Positions 19,712 through 31,386 of a DNA stretch of 64,000 nucleotides are shown here, piece by piece (position 1 is the stretch's first letter; each line of letters opens with the position of its first letter). The notes beneath the pieces are model-generated. The model was not told the DNA's origin, ran no database searches, and saw nothing but the letters and a program-made list of their open reading frames with translations. The position numbers and the translations under genes were made by a program. Source of the stretch: Areca catechu (Eukaryota > Streptophyta > Magnoliopsida > Arecales > Arecaceae); the NCBI GenBank assembly GCA_021397845.1, contig CM038050.1, positions 117,789,891 through 117,853,890 of the forward strand, read 5' to 3'.

Positions 19712-21125
19712 TGAAGGAAAAACATGCTAGGCAGAAAGAAAATATTTTAAAACAATTTTAAAATAAATAGTGGAAGGCTTGGTAGATCGATCAAAATGAT
19801 CTACCAATCTGCTAGCAACAGGATCTAGTAAAATAATGTAGCATGCAATATACATTAAGAGCAAAGAAAAAAATCAAAGATATAAAAGTACCTTACCGTT
19901 ATACCTTTGAAATGCTATGGAGAAGGGTAAAGCACTCCAGCCAAACACGTGTCTGGCCTCTACAGGTAATCCATACCAGGGCTCGACTCTGATCAACTCC
20001 CTCGAAGTGCTAGCTCCTTGGGATCCTTCGAGCAGATCTTCTTCTTCTCGGAAGACAAGGAGGAGAGGTGGAACCCTTCCTAACTATCTCTCTTTCCAAG
20101 ACCTAGCTTGAATGCTAGGTATTCTCACACCCAATCCCAAGTCCTCACAAAACCCCTTTTCCTTTTAGTTCTTCAACCTTTTTCTCTCAGCTAACCAGCA
20201 GCCCCTAAAATAACCTTTATTTATAGAGGCAGCCATGAGAGGGAGAAAGAGGAAGGAGGAGTGATTAGGACAGAAGGTCAAGGGCATACCAATTTAGCTC
20301 TAACCATATAAGGAAGGAATGACAATCATTTCATGAAAGTTTGGAGCCAAAATAGCTTGAATTCGAAATTCAAACCAGGTTAAAACCTTCCCAAAAAATT
20401 TCCAGAAAATCCTGTTCAGGTTTTTTTGGTCGAGCAGAGATGAGTCGACTCGAGCAAGGATCGAGTTGGCTAATCCAGAACATAAAATAGTCAGACTGTT
20501 CTTTCAGTAGGAATGAGTTGGCTCGATTAGGTGTCTAGTTGGCTCATCCAAAAACAAAACAAGTCGGCTCGAGCGAAGGTCGAGTCGGCTCGTCCAGAAC
20601 ATAGAACGAGTCGACTCGAGTAGGGGTCAAGTTGGTTCCTCCAGAAACGACTTCCAAAAATGCTTTTTGTCACAGCCTAGTGTCGACCCCTCAAGTGTTG
20701 ACACATGGTCAATCATATTGAGCGCCAGTGATAGCAAATGACTCTTAATCATCGATCAGCCTTTAGATCAAATAGAAGTCCCTATGGTGTGTGACCCCAT
20801 AGGTTTGAACACTAAGTCGTTAGTACTGGAACACTTTCAGTACCAGTCAAAGTCTTTATCTAGCAATGATATCTGACGATCGGATAGGTCGAAGATTACA
20901 GAGCAACTTTTAAGAATCTCTGGCATGTGGTTACCGCATAATTCATCCCTTTGACCTCATAATGCTCAGCATGACCTAGAATTTGACTGCCAACCCTAAT
21001 TTGGTCCATCCAGATCATGTCTCAACTTTACAAGTTCTGTGACTCCTCACAAGAACTACCCTAGCCAAGGTTTTGCTAAATTGAGACACAGTGAGTCATT
21101 CACTCCAAACTATTTGGAGGGGTCA
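19712..21125 (-). mobile_element. B1 5' LTR (1414 bp)
   Basis: Plus-strand ends are TGAAGGAA and GGGGTCA, so minus-sense TGACCCC to TTCCTTCA. A TATA box (CTATAAATAA) lies on the minus strand at 20217-20226. The palindrome cluster at 20430-20645 lies 200-430 nt upstream of it, in U3. Two bases separate this LTR from the C2 LTR. The right end is set by TG/CA only. Confidence 0.78.
20430..20645. repeat. GAGTCGRCTC palindrome array in B1 U3
   Basis: About nine copies of GAGTCGACTCGAGC, GAGTCGGCTCGTCC and decayed forms occur in a loosely repeated phrase of some 45-60 bp that also contains 'ccagaacata'. Family A shares the core word but not the surrounding LTR sequence. Confidence 0.72.
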
Positions 21126-21127
21126 AT

Positions 21128-23522
21128 TGAAAGGAAAGTACCCTAAAAGCAAATCTTATGTAAGGGTATTTTTGTAATCTTTCAACTCCTGTATGATATT
21201 AATAAAGGTATATTGTTTCATCATATTGTTATGTCTTATTTAAAGATTATGATGAACCCCATAGATTATGGCAAATGAAATTAGGGTTATGATGGATATC
21301 ATGATAGTGAGACCTAAGTTCTTATAAACCCTAACCTAAAATGTTCCTAGTCGATGGACCTTCGGCTCGGAGATCGATAAGTCCAGAAAAACTAGCTTAT
21401 TCTATGTATGCTCTGATAAGAGGGTGGTTGATCTCACAGCCACTTGTATAGAGACACTAATACAAGGATAAGGATGCTCATTAGGATATGAGTTCACTAA
21501 ATTGATCTACACCGGGACTATCTTATGGAAGTCTTACTACTTGTCAAAAGATATATCTCAAAGTAGGAGTTGTGCATGTGATCTTTAGACTTGAGGTCAC
21601 CATGGTTTCTTGTGCACACTAAGCCATATTTTGGTTCATACTCATTCATGATATTAAGTCATGTACGAGATGTTCTCGGATATGGTGAAAGGTGTACAAA
21701 GGATATGAGTGGACCAATAAGGAATCGATCATTCCTGGTAAGAGGAATTATTATCCCAAGTGGTCTCTTCGATTGATGACTTAAGGAGTCTTTGATCAAA
21801 GCAGGACAAGATTAGAAGTGGTTTCTAATCAGTCATCAGCTGAGTCTTCATTATCGAATAGAGATTCAAAATGACTAAGTGCTAGGATTTGAAATTTATC
21901 CATACCCATCACTTAATCTGGATAATGGGAGATCGAAAGATTGAATTGCACGATAACTTTCTACTAATGGGTATTTTGGTAATTTCTACCAAATTCTTCA
22001 TCTTCCAGGTAGGCATAATATGTTTCTAGACTTCAATCATGTCTTGTAGGTATTCATAAACCAATGGGATTAGTTTCATGAGTTAATTCGATGGATAGAT
22101 TGAATTGGCAATTTAGATCAGCTCAATTTGACCTAATTAGGTCAATCGGGTTCGATTGGTTCGAATCAGCTAAACCTAAACCTACTACTGGCTAGATGTG
22201 AAACCCAAAGGGTCACACACATTAAGGAGTTGACCAAGGAAGTCATTCAAAATTTAATTAGGGCCATGAGATCCTAATTGGTTAGCTGGATAGCATACTA
22301 GCATGTGTAGGCTAACTTAATTCCTAATCCAAGTCGATTTGGATCCGGTTGCTTGCTAATTTGATTAACCAATTTAAGAGAGACTTAAATTGGGTTATGT
22401 CTAGATTAATACAACCTTTATCAGGTTTTATCCTAATTTAATTGAACATGGAATGCCACTTGGACTAGAGTCCAAGTTGGCATGGACTCCTTGGGCGCAT
22501 ATGTGCGCGTGCCAAGTAATGGATCGCGGAAAGGACCAAGAGTCCTTCTGCAAATGAATCACTTTGGCTGATTCATCTGGGACTCTCTTGGCACATATCC
22601 CCATGCCTCTTAGGATTATTCTTGACCGGTCAACATATTTAAAATTGGCATGAAAAGGCTTGGAAAGAGAACGCGTGCATGAAGAGACGCGTCTCTTCAT
22701 TTGGCACGCAGTCTGAAGCAATATCCTTCTACTATCAGGACTCTTCAAGTTCTCTGATGCTTGGAGATTGAAGAGGTACCTCTTGGCTTCCCAAGGACCG
22801 GTACTTGCCATGTGGCAAGTCAGAATAATCCAGGAATGAGAAGGGATACAAATATGAGCCTTGGTGCATGAATCAACTTATTGGATATGACTTTTGAAGC
22901 CAGATAACTTCTCTTCGATCTTGAAAAATTATATCTGATAAGTTGATGGGTGGACATATCACATGCCCCTCTTAACATTATAAATAGGGGCGGTGTTAAG
23001 TTTTTCAGAAGAGTTCCACCATAGTTTTTATTCTAAGTGTTTTACCTTCCTCCCTCCTCCTTAAGACAAACCTTGTTTCTTTAAGACAAGGTTGTTCTTA
23101 CTAGGACAAGTCTTAGGATTTAAGACATAAGCCTAGAGTGTCCTATAGGAGAGCAACCCCAAATCTAAGAGTGGTTTTGCAAAGCATTCAGAGTACCCTA
23201 CAGGAGGATAGGATGTCCTACAAAGGTCAAAGACCAGAAGGCTGTCAAGAGGAGTCCTAGTCAAGCAAGCAACTGAAGTAGTTCTTTCTTGGGTCAATTC
23301 CTGTGTGGATCACCGTTGGAGGGCTTGCACTTGTAAGCCTAGTGGAAAGAAGTGGAAAACAGCATTCCAGGTATTTTTCATGAACCATATTAGTGATATA
23401 TTAGTTGTATATAATGAGGGGATCTTGGGATTAGGGTTTCTAGCCAATAAGGGTTTTTCTTTGTGCAAATTTTTGAAATCTAATGCATTATACATGCATG
23501 ATGACCCTTAAGAAACCCATCA
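21128..23522 (+). mobile_element. Family C copia 5' LTR, copy C2 (2395 bp)
   Basis: It starts TGAAAGGAAAGTACCC and ends AACCCATCA. It follows the C1 LTRs in order: the start, 'catcatattgttatg', 'gtgagacctaag', 'tgttcctagtcgatgg', and the 'ggctagatgtgaaaccc' stretch. A TATA box (TATAAATAGGGG) lies at about 22980-22991, followed by AAGACAAG repeats (23062-23130). Open frames inside are spurious. The LTR is cut from its primer site by the element at 23525. Confidence 0.87.
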
Positions 23523-23524
23523 GT

Positions 23525-24144
23525 TGATGGGGACATCAGCCTGCATGAATCCTGGAGTAGAACCGATTCTAGAGCAACAAATAAATTTAAATTTGAAGAC
23601 TATTTATTTAGAATTTATCTTTTGCTTGAAATTTGAATTAGGATATGGTTGGTTAGGATTAAGATATGGATAGGCTTATCTTATCCTATCTTGTATTTGA
23701 ATTTGAATCATCCCTATCTTTTTATCTTGTATTCAAATTCAAATGAGGGTTGGATAGGTCTATAAATACCACCCTCAGTCCTCTGTAAAAAATAGTTTTG
23801 GAGAATAATTATGAGTTTCTAGAAGAGTGATTCTTCTTGCCTTTGCCTTCGGGCATCGAGGAACGTGAGGCCTTAGTTATCCCCCTTCCCATTCCATTTT
23901 TTTTATCCCCTCATGACCTTTGAGATTCATCCTAACGCCTGCAAGTATCGAGATGGGTGGAATGCCCTAGAGGTAAGAGGTCTTTTCATTAGTATGAGTC
24001 CCAAAGTCCATGAGATCCAGATACCTGTCTTTCATCCCCATTATTTTCTTCACCACTTTTTTACAAAAAATAAAAAAAAAAAGTACCCTAATTTAGGTGA
24101 CTTCTAGGCTCACCAACGATCATACCCTTATTTGTCCCCCATCA
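23525..24144 (+). mobile_element. 5' LTR of the small element (620 bp)
   Basis: TGATGGGG...CCCATCA, with a TATA box (TATAAATACC) at 23761-23770 and GAGATTCATCC near 23920. It matches 25879-26533 throughout apart from substitutions and one duplication in the other copy. Confidence 0.88.
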
Positions 24145-25878
24145 AATTGGTATCAAATCCTAGAAAAATTAGGGTACCCCAGATTCCCCTTCTTTTCCAC
24201 CACGCGGTGAGTCCCTCCACTTCCCCGCCGCTGATCTCCTCATCTCTAATCGCCATGCCGTCGCCCTACCAGTCGGTCTTCACCCATCCAAGTCTACCCG
24301 TCCCCACGGACTTCCTCCCCTGCTCTACCATTACCAAAAGAATGTTCGCATGATAATATCATTGCATCGTCCATGAGAGCACCTATCATTGGATCCGAGA
24401 GGTGAATCCTCAAGGACTCCCAATAACCAACTGTTGATCCGATCTCCCTTCTACCACTAAAACCACATCCATTCTCTCCTCCCACCTCCTTCTGGGTAGA
24501 AGTTGATCCCTCTTCCCCCATGCAATCCAGGGGTGTAGTATGGTTCAGGATCCATGACAGTAATAGCAATCTCGTAACCATCCATCCGATCCTGCTAGCA
24601 TTGCTGCTCCTCCAAATTGCCTCTTCCTTTGCTCCCATCCTTCTCCACCACTCCTGTAATCAACCCAGAAGATGAATGATGCTCATGTGAACTTGCTCTG
24701 GCATCTTGAATCTTCTCTGAACTACTTTGTACACTACCGTTGCTATTATTATTAGCCTTGTTATTTTCGTCGTCCCTGCATCTGTGCCACCCATCCCTCC
24801 GAAGCATCTTTCCGTCTGGAAGATCCACACCGTCGGCCTTCCCACGATGATCAAAATGGCCCGAACCATCATCAAGCCCCTAGCTCCACCCGGAGTCGTC
24901 GCCAGCCACCCAGATCCAAACTCCCATTCCTTTATTGTCAGAGAAGTCCCAGCATCCACCCAGCTGAACCGACCGTCTGCTCCGACCTCGCCTTTCCAGA
25001 TCCCGACGTTGCCACTGCTACCCTCTCTGTTCCATCCACCGTGACTCCTCCCATGCCCACCAACACCCCTATTGCCACCGAACCACCCAGATCCGATCAA
25101 AGACTCTACATCAGATCCAAGGGAAGAAGCCCCCCAACCAGTTCCCATCTCCATCGTCACTGGTCACCACTGACCAGAATAGCCATCTTCCCTTCGATCG
25201 ATGCCATGCCGATGCCCCATCTTCCATCGGATCCACCCTGCTCCCTTGCCAAAAGAAGACTGTCTCCACCGCCTACAACCAAACGGAATAGCCTCCGCTA
25301 TTCTGTCACCGGAATCATCCAATCATGATGCCATCTTCCCCCCTGTCGCCATGAATATTCCTCCCATCCAGTCCATGCCAGAGCCCTAGTCGGTGAAGAT
25401 CCACTGGAACCCCTCTCCACAAGGCCACCTCTACTCAATGGTTTGCCGGTCTGTAAAGGAGTCCCCCCTACCGCAACGCCCAACACCTCATCTCCACCAC
25501 CGAACACTGTCCCCACCTGTGCCGCCATGTGTTCCCCCATGCAGCTACCCGCCTCCTATCGCCGGTGCCGATGAAGACCACCGGTACGTTGAAGTCGCCG
25601 GTGAAGTCCATCCACCCCTGGTTCATGGTTTCGATCCATGGAGAAGGGAGAAGAAGAGGCCCACACGAACGTGAATGCACTGCACGTTCCTCAAAGTAGT
25701 CGGTTCCCTATTGCTGATTTCTTCCTCTATATGGATTTCAAAGTGCACGGTTCTCAAAGATGCACCACTCTCAAAGCTATACCATTTTCAGAGTGGCCCT
25801 CTTTTGATTGGAAGCAGTTCACTAGAGTCCTTGCTGATCCACACTCGACGGAGTCGAGTTTTTCTCACCTTAGGGGAA
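24145..25878. other. Internal region of the small LTR element
   Basis: 1.7 kb, C-rich on the plus strand and more GC-rich than the AT-rich LTRs. It has no gag, protease, RT or integrase motif. Open frames occur on both strands (longest on minus, 25160-24660, 166 codons, Gly/Trp-rich start); I recognise none. The base composition unlike its LTRs would fit captured host sequence, but that is a guess. Confidence 0.55.
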
Positions 25879-26533
25879 TGATGGGGACATCGACCTGCAT
25901 GAATCTCGGAGCAGCACCAATTCCGGAGTAGTAAATAAATTTAAATTTGAAGACTATTTATTTAGGATTTATCTTTTGTTTGAAATTTGAATTAAGATTT
26001 GGTTGGTTAGGATTAAGATATGGATAGGCTTATCTTATCCTATCTTGTATTTGAATTTGAATCATCCCTATCTTTTTATCTTGTATTCAAATTCAAATGA
26101 GGGTTGGACAGGTTTATAAATACCACCCTCAATCCTTTGTAAAAAATAGTTTTGGAAAATAATTATGAGTTTTTAGAAGAGTGATTCTTCTTGCCTTCAC
26201 CTTCGGGCATCGAGGGGCGTGAGGCCCTAGTTATCCCCCTTCCCATTCCATTCTCGATGTCCTAGTTATCCCCCTTCCCGTTCCATTTTCTTTATCCCCT
26301 TATGACCTTTGAGATTCATCCTAATGCTTCCAAGTATCGAGGTGGGTGGAATGCCCTAGAGGTGAAAGGTCTCTTCGTTAGTATGACTCCCAAAGTCCAT
26401 GAGATCCAGATCCCTGTCTTTTATCCCCATTATTTCCTTCACCACTCCTTTACAAAAAATACAAAAAAAAAGTATCCTAATTTAGGTGACTTCTAGGCTC
26501 ACCAACGATCTTACCCTTATTCATCCCCCATCA
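25879..26533 (+). mobile_element. 3' LTR of the small element (655 bp)
   Basis: Copy of 23525-24144 with TATA at about 26115. It has a local tandem duplication of about 35 bp (the 'cctagttatcccccttccc' phrase near 26225-26285), which accounts for the extra length. Confidence 0.88.
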
Positions 26534-26537
26534 TCAA

Positions 26538-27740
26538 TGGTATCAGAGCAACCCTTAATTCATTCAATTAATTATCATTTGTATGATCAAATGCTTGTTA
26601 GATAGCTAGTTTGATCATAGTTTTTTTATGCATGCCAATACTTAGGGTTTAGTGGAATGTTGTATGGTTATGAAAAATAATCATAGTATGATGTTTGTCA
26701 TTTGGATTAGGGGCTATTATTCTTAAATCCTAATCTATGTATGATAGTAAATATTATCATGAAAAGAGCATGTTATTATTTTCAATATGATATCATGCAT
26801 ATTGCTAATCAAATGCATCTTAATAACATGTCTTATCCTAGTAACTGCTTTGGATTGAGTTAGTCACCTTGGCCGTCCGGTCATAGGGATAAAGTAGGGT
26901 TTAAAGGCCCTCTATTCCCATTCAATGGGGTCTCCTATGGCATGTAGGGGTGCCGCTGTGGCCATATCCCATGAATAAGTGAAGTGAATGAAGAATTGTA
27001 AAATCATGCTATAATTTGCATATTAAGATAATATGCTTGATGGATAATCATATTTTTACATATGCTGGATTGATATGCTTTTGTTTATACTTGTTGTTAT
27101 GAACAATAATAACATGATTATTTAGGATGTGTATAAGACCATCAAAGCCCTCATAAAAAACATATTTAGTCATAGTATAAACTCAATCATAATGCAAAAC
27201 TGATTAGGGTTTGATCAGCCAGTTGGTGTCTTGGCAAGTGGTTCTGGGAAGGTAAAGGGAATGAGATTTTTAATTGGTTCCGTTGTTTGACCTGGCCGAA
27301 TCAATTGATATCTAAGGAAAGCAACAGGGGGACCCCCTCACCTCTCCCACTTACCTGGACTATTTGGTCATATCTAAACCTTAACTTGGGAATGCTAATT
27401 GATTGAGTATACTATAATTCTTTCATGCTAAGCCAAATTAATATTAAAACTATAGTAGGTTTGTTGTGTAATACATGGCCTACTCTAGGATTTGATATAA
27501 AATTTGTCTTGGTGCACTTAGTGCTTTATGACATGGTTGAAAATTGTTGCTTTGTTGTGTAAAACAAGGGCAACATTATTCCATCATGGCTATATCGAAA
27601 TGAAGGGTCTGACTAAACTAAGACATTATAGTTTGTTGTGTAATACAAGACTATAAGCATCTTAGAGGCAGTTTATTTGTTGAGAATTGCATGAGTTGCA
27701 ATTGGAAAGGAAGTCCTACCTTTGAACTCATGAGTGTTTG
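26538..27740 (+). other. C2 primer-binding site and leader (rest of C2 lost)
   Basis: TGGTATCAGAGC at 26538-26549 is a perfect initiator-Met site that once directly followed the C2 LTR. The leader aligns with C1's (40156-41301), including the 'ggttctgggaaggtaaag' phrase (27240) and the series of stem-loops (27450-27665). It ends where the chromovirus LTR begins. C2 gag and pol are not found to the right, so they were deleted or lie elsewhere. Confidence 0.85.
27450..27665 (+). other. C2 leader: three stem-loops with 17-nt loops
   Basis: Loops are TTGTTGTGTAATACATG (27461-27477), TTGTTGTGTAAAACAAG (27552-27568) and TTGTTGTGTAATACAAG (27633-27649). Stems are different in each: AGTAGGT/GCCTACT, TTGCT/GGGCAA (seven pairs in all), and TTATAGT/ACTATAA with an outer CTAAGA/TCTTAG. 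They correspond to the first three of four hairpins in C1. Confidence 0.75.
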
Positions 27741-29196
27741 TGATGGGGAACTAATATGCATGCCATTTTTTTTGTATATTTTACATGTTGAGTTAGGTGA
27801 TTAATTCCCAAATTTCAGATCAAAATTATTTGTAGAGAATTTTGTATGAATTTTTGAAGATCAGCATGCAGATTATGACCTAGAAAAGTAGCAAAGAATG
27901 ACCGCCGGGCTGAGAAGCCTCGGTTAGGGCAAGTTCTCCTACAATAAAACTACTGGAGGTAGAGGGGTGTACCTGACAATGTCTGTGAAGATCGCAGCAA
28001 AGGGGTCACTCGTTCCTCGACGGATGCGGCCAGGAAAACCGAGCCAAAGACCCGCGGATACCCAGCTTTCTGCTCGGTGATCCGATTGAGGCTTGGCTGG
28101 AGTCGTTGGATTCGTAGGAACTCAGGGACCTGCAAACGACCTGTCAGGGGTTAGAAAGCTCACAAAGGAACAAGAAAACAAAGTAAAAATAGCAAGGGAA
28201 GGCTTCTTTTGGAGTGGGCATCCAGGGATCTGGAGGGTTTGTTGGCAGCAGGAAGATGATTGCAAACATCGAGAAGAAGAACTCTCACAAACCCCTTTAT
28301 GCACACAGCAGGGTATCACACCATTCAATAGAAGAACTCAAGGTTTTCATTCATCAAAAATTCTCCTTCATACAAGAGGCTAGGGTCCCTTAAATAGACC
28401 CTTAACCTTGGGCTCCAAGTAAGGGTACATATGTCTTTACATAAGAATCATTTTCCCTCTCAAACCCTAGCTAGAAAATAAGGAAATATTAGGTAGAAAA
28501 ATCCCTAAAAATTTTCTTGACTTGGTCAAGACTCCAAGGATGCCTAGAGGGGCATGTTGGGCTTCTAGGAGCAGCAAAAGGTCAGCCCAAAGAGGCTCGG
28601 GTGCATGGGTTTGGGCCTCTGGAAGCTGGGGTGGCCTGGTAGCCAGGTAGCAAGAATATTTCCTGGTATCTTGCTTTTTAGGGGCTTGGGCTTGGCACCT
28701 GGGCTTGATTTCTTTGGGCTAGGATGCAGATGGACCTCTGGAATCATGGATGCCTTTATCTATGAATATACTTTGGCATCTGGAAGGGAATCTGGGCATC
28801 TTGAGGGCATCTGCAAGAAATCAGGGTTTTCTGAATTTTCCTCCTGGGGTCTTCAAATCTTCAAGCTGGGTTGGACTTGTGCTATACTTCCATGTCTTCA
28901 ATCTAGTTGGACTTGGTCTTCACTTGTATGATATAGTCTTGAGTCTTCAGTATGCTTGGACAGGACTCAAAAAAATAAAATTAGCTCAACATGAGCTGAC
29001 TAGCATTGGACTGAACTAGCTCAACATGAGCTGACTAGTACAGAACTGAAATAACAACTAAAAATACTCAAATAACAACTAAAATGGACTCAGATGAGCT
29101 AAGCCCTTATTACAGATGGACTCATAAATTATTGATCAATTTACAGAGGGTTGAAAAAGCCTCTGTCTTATTCTGGTGCCTCAGGTGTCCCCACCA
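27741..29196 (-). mobile_element. Chromovirus 3' LTR (1456 bp)
   Basis: Plus-strand ends are TGATGGGG and GTGTCCCCACCA; minus-sense it starts TGGTGGGGACACC like the solo LTRs. A purine-rich GGGAGAATT lies just upstream in element sense (29205-29197). The T-rich run after TGATG matches the other family members. Open frames inside are spurious. Confidence 0.87.
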
Positions 29197-29215
29197 ATTC
29201 TCCCGGGGTGGGAGG

Positions 29216-29765
29216 AACTCGACCCTGTCGAGTGAAGGTCAGACTGGCTCACATATCTCTCGAGAAGGTCTGGGTTGAGGCATTGCAAGTCCTCTCGAGA
29301 AATCCACAAATCGTCCGACTCTGGCCGGCCTTGCCATCGGACCAGGAAGCGTTGATAGTCATGGCCCTGGGTCGTGATGGCTTGATTGTCCAGGATACGC
29401 TCGATCCATTCTCCTCTCTCAGGCCAAATTTGTTTATGGACACTCTAGGTTAGGGTCACTCACAATGAAAAGGAATAGGTCCAAAGGCCTCACTAGGTAG
29501 CGCTGCCGATTCCCTATACTCAACCAGGTCTGTAATATTGAAGGTAGAACTAATGCCCAAATCCGAAGGCAAGTCTAACACCTAGGCATTTGATCCAACC
29601 TTCTCTATCACTTTAAAAGGTCCGGCTCTGTGAGCATGAAGCTTCTTTTAGGCCTAAGCCTAACTAAGATAGAATCCACTACATCAAATTCTTTGATCCA
29701 TCTTCGGGAATTAGCCAGTTTGTTTAACATTAGTGCAGGTGGTGAACATGTTAGGCACATGCAGA
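29216..29765 (-). pseudogene. Chromovirus integrase C-terminus with chromodomain
   Basis: The minus strand encodes HAHRAGPFKVIEKVGSNA, LPSDLGISSTFNITDLVEYR, and then a chromodomain at about 29415-29225 (ERILDNQAITTQGHDYQRFL, VRWQGRPESDDLWISREDL). Frames change several times. Chromodomains of plant chromoviruses bind modified histones and steer insertion; the typical aromatic and W-x-G-P-like residues are partly present. Confidence 0.82.
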
Positions 29766-29919
29766 CTCCTAACAAGATGATGCAAAGGACTCAAACTAAC
29801 ACCTAATACACTCGACTTTGCATTCCTATCGAAGGAAATTTATTAGACTTTTATGGGCCTAAACCTAAGAGACTATAGACTCTCTAGGTCTGACCTTAGT
29901 GTGGTGTGCACAAGAGTAT
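29766..29919. other. Junction between chromovirus and proline-rich region
   Basis: No coding or structural feature recognised. The sequence changes from degraded integrase to unrelated AT-rich sequence near 29765. Confidence 0.4.
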
Positions 29920-31111
29920 TTACAAATGGACTCCAAGCAAATGCCAGAGGGTATGCCAAAAGTATAATGCAAACCTAACATGCGTAATGAATGCATGCAG
30001 TATGCTAATCTCTGTTAAATGCAATCTAATAATCCTAGAAATGCTGGAGGTGTCAGGAAAGGGCAGAAAATAGGAAGTGGGTTCAGAATTAGTTTGGTAG
30101 GGTAGGAAAAAAGGTTCAAGGTTAGTTGGATAAAGTTCGATATAAAAAGGCATGTCAGGGACTAATCCTAGACTAATGAGGCTAACCTTACGAGGTTGCG
30201 GTATATCTATGGGGTTTGCAAAATGGAATGATGGGTTACTAATCTCAGGGAAGAGGTTCCTAATGGGAACTATAGGAGGAGGCTCATCCTGAGGGTACTG
30301 ATTCAAAGAGATCAGGTCCTTAATAAATTCTTCTGGTTCTTGTATTTTAGGACTAGACTCTATAATTTGGCTCTCCTCTTCGATTTTTTAGGTAAGGCTC
30401 TAGTAGCAGTACCTAGGTTTTCTTCCTCTATTTGTTCTTCCACTATAGCTTTAGGTTGGATGTGGTCAAGGTCAACTATCTCTAGGTTGGCTTCTACCTG
30501 GGTATCTATTGGGTCAACTAATTCTAGGTTATCTAAAGGTGTCTCATCTTCTCCCTCATACTCATCCACTAGGCTCACATCTGCTTCATACACTTCTGCG
30601 TTAATGTAAGCCTTGCGAATCTCAGGAATGGTTGGAGAAGGTCGGCTAGCAGGAAATTGGTTAGGTTCTGGTCTCTGATTATGGGTACTACTCCTAGTAG
30701 GTTCAGGTTGTATAAGAGGTAGTGGCTCACTATTGGGTTCATATTTAGGGATACTAATCCTATGGGGTTCAAGTTGACTAGGGGAAGCATGACTAGTACT
30801 AGGTTGATACATAGGGGTTATGGGTTCTCTAGGCTCATAGGACAAGGGTGCAGATCTATGGGTCATGGGATTATAGGATCTGGGGTCATATGATTTTGGG
30901 TCAGCTCTATGATCAGGTTCTAAGGATGGATCAAAGTATGGGATCCTCCTAAGGTTGGGCTCTCTATATGGGTCAGGATATTGGGTCCTCCTAGGATTTG
31001 ACTCCCTATATGGGTCAGAATACTGGGTTCTCCTAGGGTTGGACTCCCTATATGGGTCAGAATATTGGGTCCTCCTAGGGTTGGACTTCCTATATGGGTC
31101 AGAATATTGGG
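29920..31111 (-). pseudogene. Proline-rich repetitive ORF, family unknown
   Basis: A frame of roughly 390 codons on the minus strand, with one frame change near 30370 (after PKKSKRRA one frame, IEEESQIIESSPKIQEPEEF the other). The N-terminal part has about five copies of a 14-residue unit SNPRRTQYSDPYRE, then Pro/Ser/Glu-rich sequence and acidic blocks (DEYEGEDETPLDNLELVDP). There is no zinc knuckle or catalytic motif. It lies upstream of the chromovirus integrase in that element's sense, so a divergent gag-like ORF is possible; equally it may be a foreign fragment. Confidence 0.5.
30915..31111. repeat. 42-bp tandem repeat (14 codons)
   Basis: The unit combines CTCCCTATATGGGTCAGAAT with ACTGGGTTCTCCTAGGGTTG. 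Starts fall at 30960, 31002, 31044 and 31086, plus one decayed copy to the left. The period keeps the minus-strand frame. Confidence 0.88.
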
Positions 31112-31386
31112 TGTACACAAGCCCCAATTCTGAAGTTACCAGATTTTTCAAAAGTTTTTGAGGTTGCTTGTGATGCCTCATGGGTAGGAATTGAAGGAGT
31201 CTTGAGTTAGGAGAATCACCCGGTTGCTTTCTTTAGCGAGAAATTAAATGATGCTAAATTGAAATATTCGACTTATGATAAGGAATTATATGCGATGGTT
31301 TAAGCATTAGGTACTGGAGACACTATTTGCTACTGCAAGAGTTTGTACTCTATTCTGATCATGAAGCTCTTAGATTCCTTAACTCG
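31105..31386 (+). pseudogene. Ty3-gypsy RNase H fragment
   Basis: The plus strand reads PDFSKVFEVACDASWVGIEG, a stop, then HPVAFFSEKLNDAKLKYSTY and DKELYAMV, a stop, and LYSDHEALRFLNSQ. This is the gypsy RT/RNase H boundary and the first half of RNase H, with catalytic Asp in CDAS, Glu in KELYA and Asp in YSDHEA. It is cut on both sides: by the 42-bp array on the left and by A3 on the right. Confidence 0.85.

Larger units (their letters stand above)
15252..21125 (-). mobile_element. Ty1-copia family B, copy B1, 3'-truncated
   Basis: Minus-strand order is LTR (21125-19712), primer site, 1.9-kb leader, gag, protease, integrase and the first part of RT, ending near 15252. RNase H and the 3' LTR are missing. 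B2 (53752-61590) is a second copy that ends at nearly the same RT position. Lesions throughout make it non-autonomous. Confidence 0.88.
23525..26533 (+). mobile_element. Small non-autonomous LTR retrotransposon (3.0 kb)
   Basis: Two direct LTRs (23525-24144 and 25879-26533) start TGATGGGGACATC and end CCCCCATCA. A primer-like site TGGTATCAAATC follows the first (24148-24159), and a purine tract TAGGGGAA (25871-25878) precedes the second. The flanks are TCAGT (23520-23524) and TCAAT (26534-26538), one change apart, fitting a 5-bp duplication of TCAAT at the C2 LTR/primer-site boundary. There is no gag or pol, so it needs proteins from another element. Confidence 0.88.
27741..29765 (-). mobile_element. 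Ty3-gypsy chromovirus, 3' end with LTR
   Basis: Minus order is integrase C-terminus, chromodomain, purine tract, 3' LTR. It is inserted into C2's leader at 27740. No 5' portion follows to the right; near 29765 it joins an unrelated proline-rich ORF region. The LTR is the same family as the three solo LTRs in the window. Confidence 0.85.

Noticed and set aside
22428..22811. 127-codon minus-strand frame
   Set aside because: It lies inside the C2 LTR and has no counterpart in the C1 LTRs.
24660..25160. 166-codon minus-strand frame in the small LTR element
   Set aside because: As a gene: low-complexity Gly/Trp-rich sequence with competing frames on the other strand and no recognisable family. 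Kept only as part of the internal region.
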